Shown here one piece after another: positions 25,404 through 33,520 of a stretch of DNA of 64,000 nt; positions within the stretch are counted from its first letter, which is position 1, and every line of letters starts with the position of its first letter. A program made the position numbers and the translations under genes. A model generated the notes under the pieces. That model had not been told where the DNA came from. It searched no databases and saw only the letters and a program-made list of their open reading frames with translations. The stretch spans positions 3,534,001-3,598,000 of the forward strand of contig NZ_CP012697.1 in assembly GCF_001314225.1 (NCBI RefSeq), in the 5' to 3' direction. This DNA comes from Microbacterium sp. No. 7. Its GTDB lineage: Bacteria > Actinomycetota > Actinomycetes > Actinomycetales > Microbacteriaceae.

Positions 25404-25892
25404 ATGGCCGACTCCTCTTTTGACATCGTCTCCAAGATCGACCGGCAGGAAGCCGACAACGCCCTGAACCAGGCGCGCAAGGAGATCGAGCAGCGCTACG
25501 ACTTCAAGGGCACCGACGCCTCGATCGCCTGGAGCGGCGAGGCGATCCTCATCAAGGCGAACAGCGAGGAGCGCGCCGCGGCGGTGCTCGACGTGTTCCA
25601 GTCGAAGCTCATCAAGCGCGGCATCTCCCTCAAGTCGCTCGAGTCGGGCGAGCCCGTCGCGAGCGGCAAGGAGTACCGCATCACGTCGACGCTGAAGGAG
25701 GGCATCTCGCAGGAGAGCGCGAAGAAGATCGGCAAGATCATCCGCGACGAGGGCCCCAAGTCGGTGAAGTCGCAGATCCAGGGCGACGAGCTGCGCGTCA
25801 CGTCGAAGAGCCGCGACGACCTGCAGGAGGTGCAGCGCCTGCTCAAGGCCGCCGACCTCGACGTCGACCTGCAGTTCGTCAACTACCGGTAG
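25404..25892 (+). CDS. yajQ: YajQ-family nucleotide-binding protein
   Basis: A 162-residue protein that is full-length for the family. It has the family start '[20 protein letters not shown]', the '[12 protein letters not shown]' box and the end '[19 protein letters not shown]' plus 'LQFVNYR'. YajQ proteins have tandem RNA-recognition-like folds; a homologue in Xanthomonas binds cyclic di-GMP, but the ligand in actinobacteria is unproven. TAGGCT sits exactly 6 nt before ATG, predicting a leaderless mRNA. It diverges from the FBP gene. Confidence 0.93.
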   Translation: MADSSFDIVSKIDRQEADNALNQARKEIEQRYDFKGTDASIAWSGEAILIKANSEERAAAVLDVFQSKLIKRGISLKSLESGEPVASGKEYRITSTLKEGISQESAKKIGKIIRDEGPKSVKSQIQGDELRVTSKSRDDLQEVQRLLKAADLDVDLQFVNYR

Positions 25893-25914
25893 GACGGTCC
25901 CCGCGCGCCGCCGG

Positions 25915-26454
25915 TCACCACGACGCGGCCGCGGCGAGCAGCCGCTCGATGGATCCGCGCGTGCGCGTCGTGGCGACGCCGCCCGTCTCGCGCTCCAGCA
26001 TGGCCGTGGGGTTGCCGGCGGTGTTCCCGGGCTTGCGGACCACGGCCAGCGCCGTGCCGTCGCCGATGTGCACGATGTCGACGTCGCCGCGCGGGTTCGT
26101 CCACGGCAGCGGCCATTCGGGTGTGCGGCCGCCCTCGAAGAACGTGAACGTCTCGCGGTAGGTGCGCTCGTCGACGTGGCCGTCGAAGTGCCCGGCATGG
26201 AGCAGCGCCTCGAGCCCGGCGACGGTGCGCACCTGCACCGCGTCGCCGTAGCCGCACGCGGCGGCGAGGCCGTCGGCGGCCGCGCGCACGACGGCGAGGG
26301 GATCGGATGCCACGATCAGCACCGTTCCGTTGGTCTGGAACGACCGCACCCCGTCGGCCCCGGCATCCCGCAGCGCTCCCTCGAGCTGCGCACGGGTGGG
26401 CGACCCGGGATGCCCCAGGTTCAGGTTTCGGTAGAACGCGACGTGCATGGCCAT
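25915..26454 (-). CDS. DUF1697 family protein
   Basis: A 179-residue protein of the DUF1697 family. The typical start is 'HVAFYRNLNLG' (the family's 'ALLRGINVG' box), then 'LEGALRDAGADGVRSFQTNGTVLI', and the tail includes 'GNTAGNPTAMLERETGGVATTRT', corresponding to 'R.W.T..KL' regions of relatives. Function unknown. ATG 26454 or ATG 26448 could be the start. It converges with yajQ with a 22-nt gap. Confidence 0.8.
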   Translation of the reverse strand: MAMHVAFYRNLNLGHPGSPTRAQLEGALRDAGADGVRSFQTNGTVLIVASDPLAVVRAAADGLAAACGYGDAVQVRTVAGLEALLHAGHFDGHVDERTYRETFTFFEGGRTPEWPLPWTNPRGDVDIVHIGDGTALAVVRKPGNTAGNPTAMLERETGGVATTRTRGSIERLLAAAASW

Positions 26455-26525
26455 CCCCGCGGATCGAGTGCCCCCATTCTCGCAGCCCCGTTCTCACGAG
26501 GCACCCGCCGCACTACGATCGCGAC

Positions 26526-26963
26526 ATGACGGTCAGAATGGACAACGTCGGGATCGTCGTCGAGGACCTCGGCGCCGCGATCGAGTTCTTCCGTGCGCTC
26601 GGCCTCGAGCTCGAGGGGCGGGCGATGGTCGAGGGCGAGTGGGCGGGACGCGTCACGGGCCTGGGCGACCAGAGCGTCGAGATCGCGATGATGCGCACGC
26701 CCGACGGCCAGGGCCGCCTCGAGCTCTCGCGCTTCCTCGCGCCGGACGTGATCGCCGACCATCGCACGGCGCCCGTGAACGCCCTGGGCTACCTGCGCGT
26801 CATGTTCGCCGTCGACGACATCGACGCGACCCTCGCGCGGCTCGCACCGCTCGGTGCCGAGCTGGTCAGCGCCGAGGTCGTGCGCTACGAGGACGCCTAC
26901 CGGCTCTGCTATCTGCGCGGCCCCGAAGGCATCCTCGTCGGCCTCGCGCAGGCCGTCGGCTGA
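26526..26963 (+). CDS. VOC (glyoxalase-fold) family protein
   Basis: A 145-residue protein with paired beta-alpha-beta-beta-beta modules. The first begins 'MDNVGIVVEDLGAAIEFFRALGLEL' and the second 'YLRVMFAVDDIDATLARLAPLGAEL'. It ends with 'LCYLRGPEGILVGLAQ', where a metal-ligand Glu is expected. VOC proteins include lyases, dioxygenases and resistance proteins; the substrate is unknown. TACGAT lies 6 nt before the ATG. It diverges from the DUF1697 gene. Confidence 0.82.
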   Translation: MTVRMDNVGIVVEDLGAAIEFFRALGLELEGRAMVEGEWAGRVTGLGDQSVEIAMMRTPDGQGRLELSRFLAPDVIADHRTAPVNALGYLRVMFAVDDIDATLARLAPLGAELVSAEVVRYEDAYRLCYLRGPEGILVGLAQAVG

Positions 26964-27018
26964 CGGCCCGTCGGCCGGGATCACCGTCCGCCAACACCGA
27001 CGGCGACGGCGACGGCGA

Positions 27019-27075
27019 ATCGTGGGCGCTCTTTGCCGCCTCCGTCGCCGCATGGCGACGACGAGCGCCCACGAT
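27019..27075. repeat. Extragenic palindrome, 13-bp perfect arms
   Basis: ATCGTGGGCGCTC (27019-27031) is repeated inverted at 27063-27075. The 31-bp interior holds another small hairpin (GTCGCC/GGCGAC). It lies between converging genes and could stop transcription from both sides, though no T-run follows. A related palindrome lies at 36338-36388. Confidence 0.7.
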
Positions 27076-27120
27076 CCGCGTGGATCGCGCGTGGGCGACG
27101 TGCGGCGGGGCCGACCGCCC

Positions 27121-28338
27121 CTACTCCGGCGCGGGGTTCGTGGCGGCCCAGCCGGTGAGCCAGTCGCCGAGGCGACGGTAGGCCTCCTCCCGCGCCTCGT
27201 GCCGCGACAGGAAGACGTCGTGCAGGGCGCCGTCGACGCGCACGACCGTCACGACCGGGCCGAGCTTCAGCGCGGCGCGGGCGATGTCGTCGACGACGAG
27301 CACGCTGTCGACGCGCGTGAGCTCGTCCGACCACGCCGTCGGCGGCGCGAAGCGCGACGAGAGCAGCACGCAGACGGATGCCGGGATGTCGAGCCCGCCC
27401 GCGACCGCCGCGTGCCCGGCGAGCACCGCGTGCAGCCACCCGGCGTGCACGGCCATCGTCTGCTCGGGACGCCACTCGAGGTTCACCTCGACCGGATCGT
27501 CGGGATCGGCGACGGCCTGCTGCGCGCGCGTGTAGAAGCCGAGGTCGATCTGCGGCGCCCGGTCGTACGGACGGTACCGCGCGCTCAGCTCGACGAGCGG
27601 CGCGAACGCCTCGCGGCCCCGCCGCGGCAGCTGGAACTCCAGCCACGGCGAGTTGAGGATCACGGCATCCGCCGCGTCGGGATGCCGGTGCGCCCACAGG
27701 CTCAGGATGAGCCCGCCGGTCGAGTGCGCCACGAGGATCAGCCGGCGGCGGCGCCTCTGCCCGGCGTGCCCCTGCTCGGTGCGCTCCTGCGACGCCCAGC
27801 GCCAGAGCGGCCACGTGCGGATCCACGACTCCTCGTGCGGCTCCGGCGCTCCGCCCTCGGCCGACGCCCCCGCGAGCCCGCCCGCGGCCGCGTTCTCCTC
27901 CGCCGCGAGCCGCTCGCGCGCCTCGTGCAGCACGTCGGCACCGCCGTCGTCGCGCAGCGCCGGCTCGGGCTGCCCCATCGCGGCGAGCGCCGCCGCGATG
28001 TCGGCGTCGTACTCCGCGAGATCGGTGATGTAGCCGGGCGTCTGCCCGGGCCGCAGACTGCGCCCGTACTTGCGCAGGTCGAGGGCGTGGAAGCGCGCCC
28101 CGCGCCCCGTGAACACGCGGGCCAGCCGCTTCTGGAAGAAGTAGTCCGACCATCCGTGCACGTAGAGCACGTCGACGTCGTCGAGCTCGGGACGCTCGCC
28201 CTTCAGCTGCTGCCACCACTGGTGCTCGGGCGGCAGCGCGCGCACGAGCGTCGCGACGACCTCGCCCTCGTCGTCCTCCCCCAGCGGGAGCGTCAGCTGC
28301 TCGAACTCGTCGCCCAGAACGTCCGGCATCCACTCCAT
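27121..28338 (-). CDS. Alpha/beta hydrolase (lysophospholipase-like)
   Basis: A 405-residue serine hydrolase. The oxyanion-side strand reads 'VDVLYVHGWSDYFFQKRLA' (about 54-72). The nucleophile elbow is 'LILVAHSTGGLILSLWAHR' (about 200-218), and the C-terminal His lies near 'RVDGALHDVFLSRHEARE'. A large insertion separates the first strands from the nucleophile. The motif HSTGG and the size fit lysophospholipase-type enzymes better than MenH. TAGCCT lies 6 nt before ATG. It is next to, but not coupled with, the polyprenyl synthase gene. Confidence 0.8.
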   Translation of the reverse strand: MEWMPDVLGDEFEQLTLPLGEDDEGEVVATLVRALPPEHQWWQQLKGERPELDDVDVLYVHGWSDYFFQKRLARVFTGRGARFHALDLRKYGRSLRPGQTPGYITDLAEYDADIAAALAAMGQPEPALRDDGGADVLHEARERLAAEENAAAGGLAGASAEGGAPEPHEESWIRTWPLWRWASQERTEQGHAGQRRRRRLILVAHSTGGLILSLWAHRHPDAADAVILNSPWLEFQLPRRGREAFAPLVELSARYRPYDRAPQIDLGFYTRAQQAVADPDDPVEVNLEWRPEQTMAVHAGWLHAVLAGHAAVAGGLDIPASVCVLLSSRFAPPTAWSDELTRVDSVLVVDDIARAALKLGPVVTVVRVDGALHDVFLSRHEAREEAYRRLGDWLTGWAATNPAPE

Positions 28339-28388
28339 ACCGGCAGGCTACCGGTCATCGCCGACAGTGCCGGCGTGCCCGCGGCGGC

Positions 28389-29450
28389 CTACTGCGAGCG
28401 GTCGACCACGAACTGCGCGAAGCGCTCCAGCGCCTCGCGCACGACGCCGTGCGGCAGCACCTCGAGCCGCTCGATCGCGCGGTCCGACCACTCCACGGCG
28501 AGGGCGCGCGTCGCCTCGGTGACGGGGTGCTCGCGCAGGCGCGTCAGCTCGTCGTCGAGGATGCCGGGGTCGGCGCCGTCGGCGATGCGCGCGACGCCGT
28601 CGTCGATCGCGGCCTTGAGCGCCCGCGACGCCGGGTCGCCGGCACGGGCGAGCAGCAGATAGGGCATGGTCGGCACGCCCGCGCGCAGATCGGTGCCGGG
28701 GACCTTGCCGGTCTCCTCGGGATCGGCGGACAGGTCGATGACGTCGTCGAGCAGCTGGAACGCGACGCCGACCTGCTCGCCGTACTCCACGAGGGGCGTC
28801 TCGAACTCGGCGGGCGCGTCGGAGAAGATCACGCCGAAGCGCGCGGATGCCGCGATGAGCGAGCCCGTCTTGTCGGCGAGCACCTGCAGATAGAACTCGA
28901 CGGGGTCGTCGCCCGCCTGCGCGCCGACCGTCTCGTGCATCTGCCCGAGCACGAGACGCTCGAACGTGTCGGCCTGCACCGCGATCGCGCGGGTGCCCAG
29001 GGTCGCCATGATCTGGCTCGCGCGCGAGAAGAGCAGGTCGCCGGCGAGGATCGCGACGTTGTTGCCCCACACGGCGTGCGCGCTCGGCACGCCGCGGCGC
29101 ATGTCGGCGCCGTCCATGACGTCGTCGTGGTACAGCGATCCAAGGTGGGTGATCTCGAGGGCGGTCGCGCCGGCGATGACGGCATCCGTCGTCCCGTCGC
29201 CGAGCTGGGCGGTGAGCAGCGCGAGCATGGGGCGGATGCGCTTGCCGCCCGCCTCGTAGAGATAGCGCGTCGCGGTGTCGGCGAGCACGTCGGCGACGCG
29301 CAGCTCCACCGCGAGGTTCTGCTCGACCCGCTCGAGCCCCGCCTCGATCTCGTCCGCCAGGCGGCGAGCGCGAGGGCCGGCGAACACGCGCTCGGTGAGA
29401 CCGAGGCGACTCACCAGCCGAGGGCCGGTCGCGGGGGGTCGGGAGATCAC
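28389..29450 (-). CDS. Polyprenyl diphosphate synthase (menaquinone side chain)
   Basis: A 353-residue trans-isoprenyl diphosphate synthase. Both Asp-rich motifs are present: 'HDDVMDGADMRRG' (first, about 112) and 'LLDDVIDLSADPEE' (second, about 240). 'GKRIRPMLALLTAQL' lies upstream as in all family members. It condenses isopentenyl diphosphate into the long chain that MenA attaches to dihydroxynaphthoate; chain length cannot be told. The GTG start has TAGGGT 6 nt before it. It lies just downstream of menG on the same strand. Confidence 0.9.
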   Translation of the reverse strand: MISRPPATGPRLVSRLGLTERVFAGPRARRLADEIEAGLERVEQNLAVELRVADVLADTATRYLYEAGGKRIRPMLALLTAQLGDGTTDAVIAGATALEITHLGSLYHDDVMDGADMRRGVPSAHAVWGNNVAILAGDLLFSRASQIMATLGTRAIAVQADTFERLVLGQMHETVGAQAGDDPVEFYLQVLADKTGSLIAASARFGVIFSDAPAEFETPLVEYGEQVGVAFQLLDDVIDLSADPEETGKVPGTDLRAGVPTMPYLLLARAGDPASRALKAAIDDGVARIADGADPGILDDELTRLREHPVTEATRALAVEWSDRAIERLEVLPHGVVREALERFAQFVVDRSQ

Positions 29451-29488
29451 GCTCCCACCCTACCTGGGCACCGCACGGGGTGCGCCCG

Positions 29489-30205
29489 TCAGTTCGGCTT
29501 GCGTGCGCGGTGCAGCGCGACGATGCCCATCGACAGGTTGCGGTGGGCGACCTCGGCCCAGCCCGCCTCGCGGATCCACGCGGCCAGCGTGCGCTGGTCG
29601 GGCCAGTCGCGGATCGACTCGTCGAGGTACTCGTACGCGTCGGCGTTCGAGCTGACGGCCTTGGCGACGACCGGCAGGACGCGGTCGTTGTAGAACCGGT
29701 AGAGGGCGGCGAACGCGGGCGCCGGCGGGTGCGAGAACTCGCAGATCACGAGCCGCCCGCCGGGGGCCGTGACGCGCAGCATCTCGGCGAGCGCCCTCTT
29801 CGGCTCGTTGACGTTGCGCAGGCCGAACGAGATCGTCACGGCGTCGAACTCCGCGTCGTCGAACGGGAGCGCCGTGGCGTCGGCCTCGACGAAGCTCAGG
29901 TTCGGCACGTGCCCGTGACGGCGCCGCCCCTCGGCGATCATGCCGGGCGAGAAGTCGGCGGCGACGACCTCGGCGCCGCTGCGCGCGAGGCTCACCGAGC
30001 TCGCGCCGGTGCCGGCCGCGAGGTCGAGGATGCGCTGCCCCGGCCGCGGCGCCACGGCGCGCGTGGTGGCGATCCGCCACAGCCGGTCGTTGCCGAGGCT
30101 GAGCACCGTGTTCGTGCGGTCATAGCCGGCGGCCACCTCGTCGAACATCCCGCTGACGCGCGCGGGTTCTTTGGCGAGGTCGGCACGGCGAGGCTGATCG
30201 GTCAC
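29489..30205 (-). CDS. menG: Demethylmenaquinone methyltransferase
   Basis: A 238-residue SAM-dependent methyltransferase of the UbiE/MenG family, doing the last step of menaquinone synthesis. Motif I is '[19 protein letters not shown]' (about 60-78). Family signatures are '[16 protein letters not shown]' at the start and '[21 protein letters not shown]' (about 113-133). '[13 protein letters not shown]' follows. The GTG start overlaps the upstream DUF402 stop (GTGA) and also has TAGACT 6 nt upstream, so it may have its own leaderless promoter. Confidence 0.95.
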   Translation of the reverse strand: MTDQPRRADLAKEPARVSGMFDEVAAGYDRTNTVLSLGNDRLWRIATTRAVAPRPGQRILDLAAGTGASSVSLARSGAEVVAADFSPGMIAEGRRRHGHVPNLSFVEADATALPFDDAEFDAVTISFGLRNVNEPKRALAEMLRVTAPGGRLVICEFSHPPAPAFAALYRFYNDRVLPVVAKAVSSNADAYEYLDESIRDWPDQRTLAAWIREAGWAEVAHRNLSMGIVALHRARKPN

Positions 30206-30741
30206 GGTTCGAGTCTAGACAGCACCGCGAGCCAGGCACCGGCGGTGGTCTCGTCGAAGGGCGCCTCGGCGGCGCGCACGCGGGCCTCCAGGTCGACGGC
30301 GAGCGCCTCGAGGTGCGCGACGACGTGCGGCGGATAGCCGTAGGCGACGCGATGCTCGTCCCACTCGTCGCGGTCGTCGATCCAGATGCCGCGGCCGTCG
30401 TCGGCGCGCACGACGTCGAGGTCCATGTCGACGCCCTCGGGCTCCCCGTTCTCGGCCCAGCGCAGGTCCCACGCGAGATCGATGTACACGAACACCCGGC
30501 GCGGATGATCACGGTTCAGGGTGAGCGCGTAGTCGCCGCTGGGCGGCAGCAGCGTCACGTTCGCGGTCTCGGCGCGCATGTCGCGTCCGGGCCGGTGGCT
30601 GCGCCACCCCGCGCTCTGGCCGAACCAGTCGCCCCAACGGTCGCCGCCGAGGTACACGCAGTCGTGCTCCCAGTGCGGCGCGCCGTTCCACTTGCGCCAG
30701 CGAAAGGTCAGCCGGGTCCCGGGTGCAGGCCGATCGGTCAC
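30202..30741 (-). CDS. DUF402 domain protein
   Basis: A 179-residue protein of the DUF402 (FomD/YgaC-like) family. The core pattern includes '[20 protein letters not shown]', '[22 protein letters not shown]' and an acidic '[14 protein letters not shown]' box that binds divalent metal in relatives. Family members hydrolyse nucleoside diphosphates or related substrates. TAGGCT is 6 nt before the GTG start. It heads the menG/polyprenyl synthase group and diverges from menF. Confidence 0.8.
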   Translation of the reverse strand: MTDRPAPGTRLTFRWRKWNGAPHWEHDCVYLGGDRWGDWFGQSAGWRSHRPGRDMRAETANVTLLPPSGDYALTLNRDHPRRVFVYIDLAWDLRWAENGEPEGVDMDLDVVRADDGRGIWIDDRDEWDEHRVAYGYPPHVVAHLEALAVDLEARVRAAEAPFDETTAGAWLAVLSRLEP

Positions 30742-30803
30742 GCTGCGAGCCTACGCCCCGGCACCGGGCACGTGCGGCAGCGGCGGCGGACTACCCTGGG
30801 GAC

Positions 30804-32093
30804 GTGCATCTTCCGCCGTCGCATCGCCCGAGGCTGCGCGCGGTGACCCGCGAGATCCATCCCGACGACGATCCGCTGGTGTTCGCCTCCGCGACCGACC
30901 CGCTCGTGTGGCTGCGACGCGGCGACGGGATCGTCGGCGCGGGCCGCCCCCTGCTGCCGCTCGAGCTCGGCGGCGGCAACCCGGCATCCGGCATCCCGAT
31001 CGCGGAGCTGTGGCGTCTCATCGTCGAGGATGCCGAGGTCGACGACGACGTGGACCTGCCCGGCACCGGCATCGTCGCTCTGGGCGCGTTCACGTTCGAC
31101 CCGCGCTCGGCGCGCACGAGCGTGCTCACGGTGCCGTCGCTCGTCGTCGGCCGGAGAGGCGGCCGCGCGTGGGTCACGCGCATCGAGAACCTGACGCGCC
31201 CGTCGCCCCGCGCCGAGCTCGCGCCCGAGCCGTACGGGCCCTACTGGCCCGCGACGCTCGGCCCCGGCACGCTGTCGCACGAGGGGTATCAGGATGCCGT
31301 GCGCGCCGGCCTCGCCGCGATCGACGCCGGCGAGGTGCGCAAGGTCGTGCTCGCGCGCGACGTCGTCGGCACGATCCCCGTCGGCGCCGACCTGCGACGG
31401 CTCGTGCGCGTGCTCGCCGCCGACTACCCCGACACGTGGACGTTCGCGGTCGACGGGCTCATCGGCGCGAGCCCTGAGACCCTCGTGACCGTGTCGGGCG
31501 GCCGCGTCACGGCGCGCGTGCTGGCGGGAACCGTGGCGCGGGGAACGGATGCCGCGGCCGACGCCACGGCTCGCGACGCGCTCGCGCACAGCGCGAAGGA
31601 TCTCGACGAGCACCGCTACGCGGTGCGCAGCGTGCTCGACGCCCTCGCGCCGTTCGCCCGCGACGTGCGCGCCGACGCCGAGCCGTTCACGCTGGAGCTG
31701 CCGAACCTGTGGCACCTCGCGACCGACGTGGCGGGCGCGCTGCTCGATCACGCGTCGGCGCTCGACCTCGTCGCGGCGCTGCATCCGACGGCGGCGGTGG
31801 CGGGCACGCCGACCGCGGCCGCGATGGACGTGATCCGCCGCGTCGAGCCGTTCGACCGCGGCCGCTACGCCGGACCGGTCGGCTGGGTCGACCATCGCGG
31901 CGACGGCGAGTGGGCGATCGCGCTGCGCTGCGTGCAGGTCGGCACGGGTCCCGCACGGAAGTTCGCGGCCTACAGCGACACCGTGCCGGTCGTCGCGCAC
32001 GCGGGCGCCGGCATCGTCGCCGGCAGCGACCCCGAGGCCGAGCTGCTGGAGACCCGCGTGAAGTTCCGCCCCATCGTCGACGCCATCGCCTGA
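30804..32093 (+). CDS. menF: Isochorismate synthase
   Basis: A 429-residue chorismate-utilising enzyme that makes isochorismate, the entry step of menaquinone synthesis. The typical regions are 'GEVRKVVLARDVVG' (about 180), 'DGLIGASPETLVTVSGGRV' (about 220), 'LHPTAAVAGTPTAAAMDVI' (about 325) and 'ALRCVQVG...KFAAYSD' (about 373). GTG 30804 is chosen because TACCCT lies 6 nt upstream; GTG 30843 is an alternative that would drop 13 poorly conserved residues. It diverges from the DUF402/menG group with a 62-bp shared promoter gap. Confidence 0.92.
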   Translation: MHLPPSHRPRLRAVTREIHPDDDPLVFASATDPLVWLRRGDGIVGAGRPLLPLELGGGNPASGIPIAELWRLIVEDAEVDDDVDLPGTGIVALGAFTFDPRSARTSVLTVPSLVVGRRGGRAWVTRIENLTRPSPRAELAPEPYGPYWPATLGPGTLSHEGYQDAVRAGLAAIDAGEVRKVVLARDVVGTIPVGADLRRLVRVLAADYPDTWTFAVDGLIGASPETLVTVSGGRVTARVLAGTVARGTDAAADATARDALAHSAKDLDEHRYAVRSVLDALAPFARDVRADAEPFTLELPNLWHLATDVAGALLDHASALDLVAALHPTAAVAGTPTAAAMDVIRRVEPFDRGRYAGPVGWVDHRGDGEWAIALRCVQVGTGPARKFAAYSDTVPVVAHAGAGIVAGSDPEAELLETRVKFRPIVDAIA

Positions 32094-32104
32094 TCCCCGC
32101 CCAC

Positions 32105-32240
32105 CCCGCTGCACCACCCCGCTGGTCGCCCCCCGGCGGTCGAACCCCGCCGGTCGAACCCCGCCGGTCGACCCCCGCTGGTTGACCCCCGCCGGTCGAC
32201 CCCCGCTGGTTGACCCCCGCTGGTTGACCCCCGCTGGTTG
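32105..32240. repeat. Tandem 13-15 bp repeats made of the end of the GGTTGAG element
   Basis: About nine imperfect copies of CCCGCTGGTTGAC or CCCGCCGGTCGAA follow each other right after menF. The unit equals the left tip of the palindromic element that starts at 32230, so this looks like an expansion of the element tip. No gene is present in 32094-32545. Confidence 0.85.
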
Positions 32241-32337
32241 AGTAGCGGCCGCAGGCCGCGTATCGAAACCCTTCCCACGGCCCGCTACAAGGATCTCGAT
32301 ACACCCGCGGCTCCGCCGCGAGCACTCGATCAGCGGG
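32230..32337. repeat. GGTTGAG palindromic element, copy 1
   Basis: A 108-bp element with inverted tips, CCCGCTGGTTGAG at the left and CTCGATCAGCGGG at the right. It has two inner GC hairpins, each followed or preceded by a TATCGAAACC or TCTCGATACA box. The same structure recurs many times in this window (see the array at 48998-49509). Confidence 0.9.
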
Positions 32338-32416
32338 AGTCGGAGCACGGGTCATACGCCACCGGACGCCCGCCGACTCGCCGACGAACCCCCGAAGCCC
32401 CCACCCCGCCCCCACC

Positions 32417-32523
32417 CCCGCTGGTTGAGTAGCCCGCGAAGCGGGCGTATCGAAACCCGTGTAACGGACCGTGGGACGGGTTTCGATACGCCACCGCTGC
32501 GCGGCGGCTACTCAACCAGCGGG
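32417..32523. repeat. GGTTGAG palindromic element, copy 2
   Basis: A 107-bp copy with left tip CCCGCTGGTTGAGTAG and right tip CTACTCAACCAGCGGG, which are perfect inverted repeats here. The inner hairpins are CCCGCGAAGCGGG and CGCTGCGCGGCG. It ends 23 bp before the PPK2 gene stop. Confidence 0.9.
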
Positions 32524-32545
32524 GTGGGCGGGTGGGGCGGCACGC

Positions 32546-33409
32546 TCAGGTGGCGGCGAGGCGGGCCTTCTCGGTCTCGACGTCGAAGTCGGCGGCGGGC
32601 CACTGCGGGTCGATGGCCTCCAGCGCCTCGAGCAGCAGCTCCTGCACCGCGAGGCGCGCGTACCATTTCGCGTTCGCGGGCACGACGTGCCACGGGGCGT
32701 GCGCGGTCGACGTGCGTTCGAACACCGTCTGGTAGGCATCCATGTAGGCGGGCCACAGCTCGCGCTCGTCGACGTCGCCGGGGTTGTACTTCCAGTGCTT
32801 CTCGGGGCGCTCGAGCCGCTCCATGAGCCGCGTCTTCTGCTCCTCGTACGAGATGTGCAGCATGACCTTGACGATGCGGGTCCCGGCATCCGTCACGCGC
32901 TTCTCGAAGTCGTTGATCGCGTCGTAGCGGCGCTCGATCTCCTCGGGCGGGGCGAGCGCGCGCACGCGCCCGATGAGCACGTCCTCGTAGTGCGAGCGGT
33001 CGAAGACGCCGATGTATCCCGGCCCGGGCAGCGCGCGCTCGATGCGCCACAGGAAGTCGTGCTGCAGCTCCTCCGGCGTCGGCTTCTTGAACGCCGTCAG
33101 GCGGATGCCCTGCGGATCGGTCGCACCGATCACGTGCCGCACGATGCCGCCCTTGCCCGCCGTGTCCATCGCCTGCAGCACGAGCAGCACCGACGGCGAG
33201 CCGGGCACCACGCGGCTCTGCGCGTACAGCCGCTCCTGCAGCTCGTCGAACTGCGCCTCGCCGGCCTCGAGGTCGGCCTGACCGTGCTTCTTGCGTCCGT
33301 CGTATCCGGGCGTCGCGTCGGGATCCACGTCGCTCAGGCGGAAGCCCTCGCGCACGCGCAGCAGCTCGCCGGGCTCGCCGTCCCAGCCCTTCTGGCTCTT
33401 CGCAGTCAT
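32546..33409 (-). CDS. Polyphosphate kinase 2 family phosphotransferase
   Basis: A 287-residue PPK2-family enzyme that moves phosphate between polyphosphate and nucleotides. Walker A is 'QAMDTAGKGGIVRHV' (about 79-93), the lid region is 'PGPGYIGVFDRSHYEDVL' (about 129-146) with the Walker B Asp-Arg, and 'KHWKYNPGDVDERELWPAY' follows. Length fits single-domain PPK2. Whether AMP, ADP or GDP is used cannot be decided from sequence. CATGAT lies 6 nt before the ATG. Confidence 0.9.
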   Translation of the reverse strand: MTAKSQKGWDGEPGELLRVREGFRLSDVDPDATPGYDGRKKHGQADLEAGEAQFDELQERLYAQSRVVPGSPSVLLVLQAMDTAGKGGIVRHVIGATDPQGIRLTAFKKPTPEELQHDFLWRIERALPGPGYIGVFDRSHYEDVLIGRVRALAPPEEIERRYDAINDFEKRVTDAGTRIVKVMLHISYEEQKTRLMERLERPEKHWKYNPGDVDERELWPAYMDAYQTVFERTSTAHAPWHVVPANAKWYARLAVQELLLEALEAIDPQWPAADFDVETEKARLAAT

Positions 33410-33429
33410 GCTCTCATCATGCCGTGACC

Positions 33430-33520
33430 ACGGCGGGCACGCCGGATCCCGCGGCGGCCCGTTCGCCGCATCCGTCGGCGGCCCGTCGGCGGCATCCGTC
33501 GGCGGACTCCCGTCAGCGGT
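33430..33520. repeat. Short tandem GGCATCCGTCGGCGG repeats between ppk2 and menD
   Basis: Three to four imperfect copies of a unit of about 20 bp (CCCGTCGGCGGCATCCGTCGG) fill the space between the ppk2 start and the menD stop. They run to the last codons of menD. No promoter or gene recognised besides the short ppk2 upstream region. Confidence 0.65.

Noticed and set aside
27121..28338. Alpha/beta hydrolase as the missing MenH
   Set aside because: It is 405 residues instead of about 260, has an HSTGG elbow and a large insertion. Position near men genes alone is not enough.
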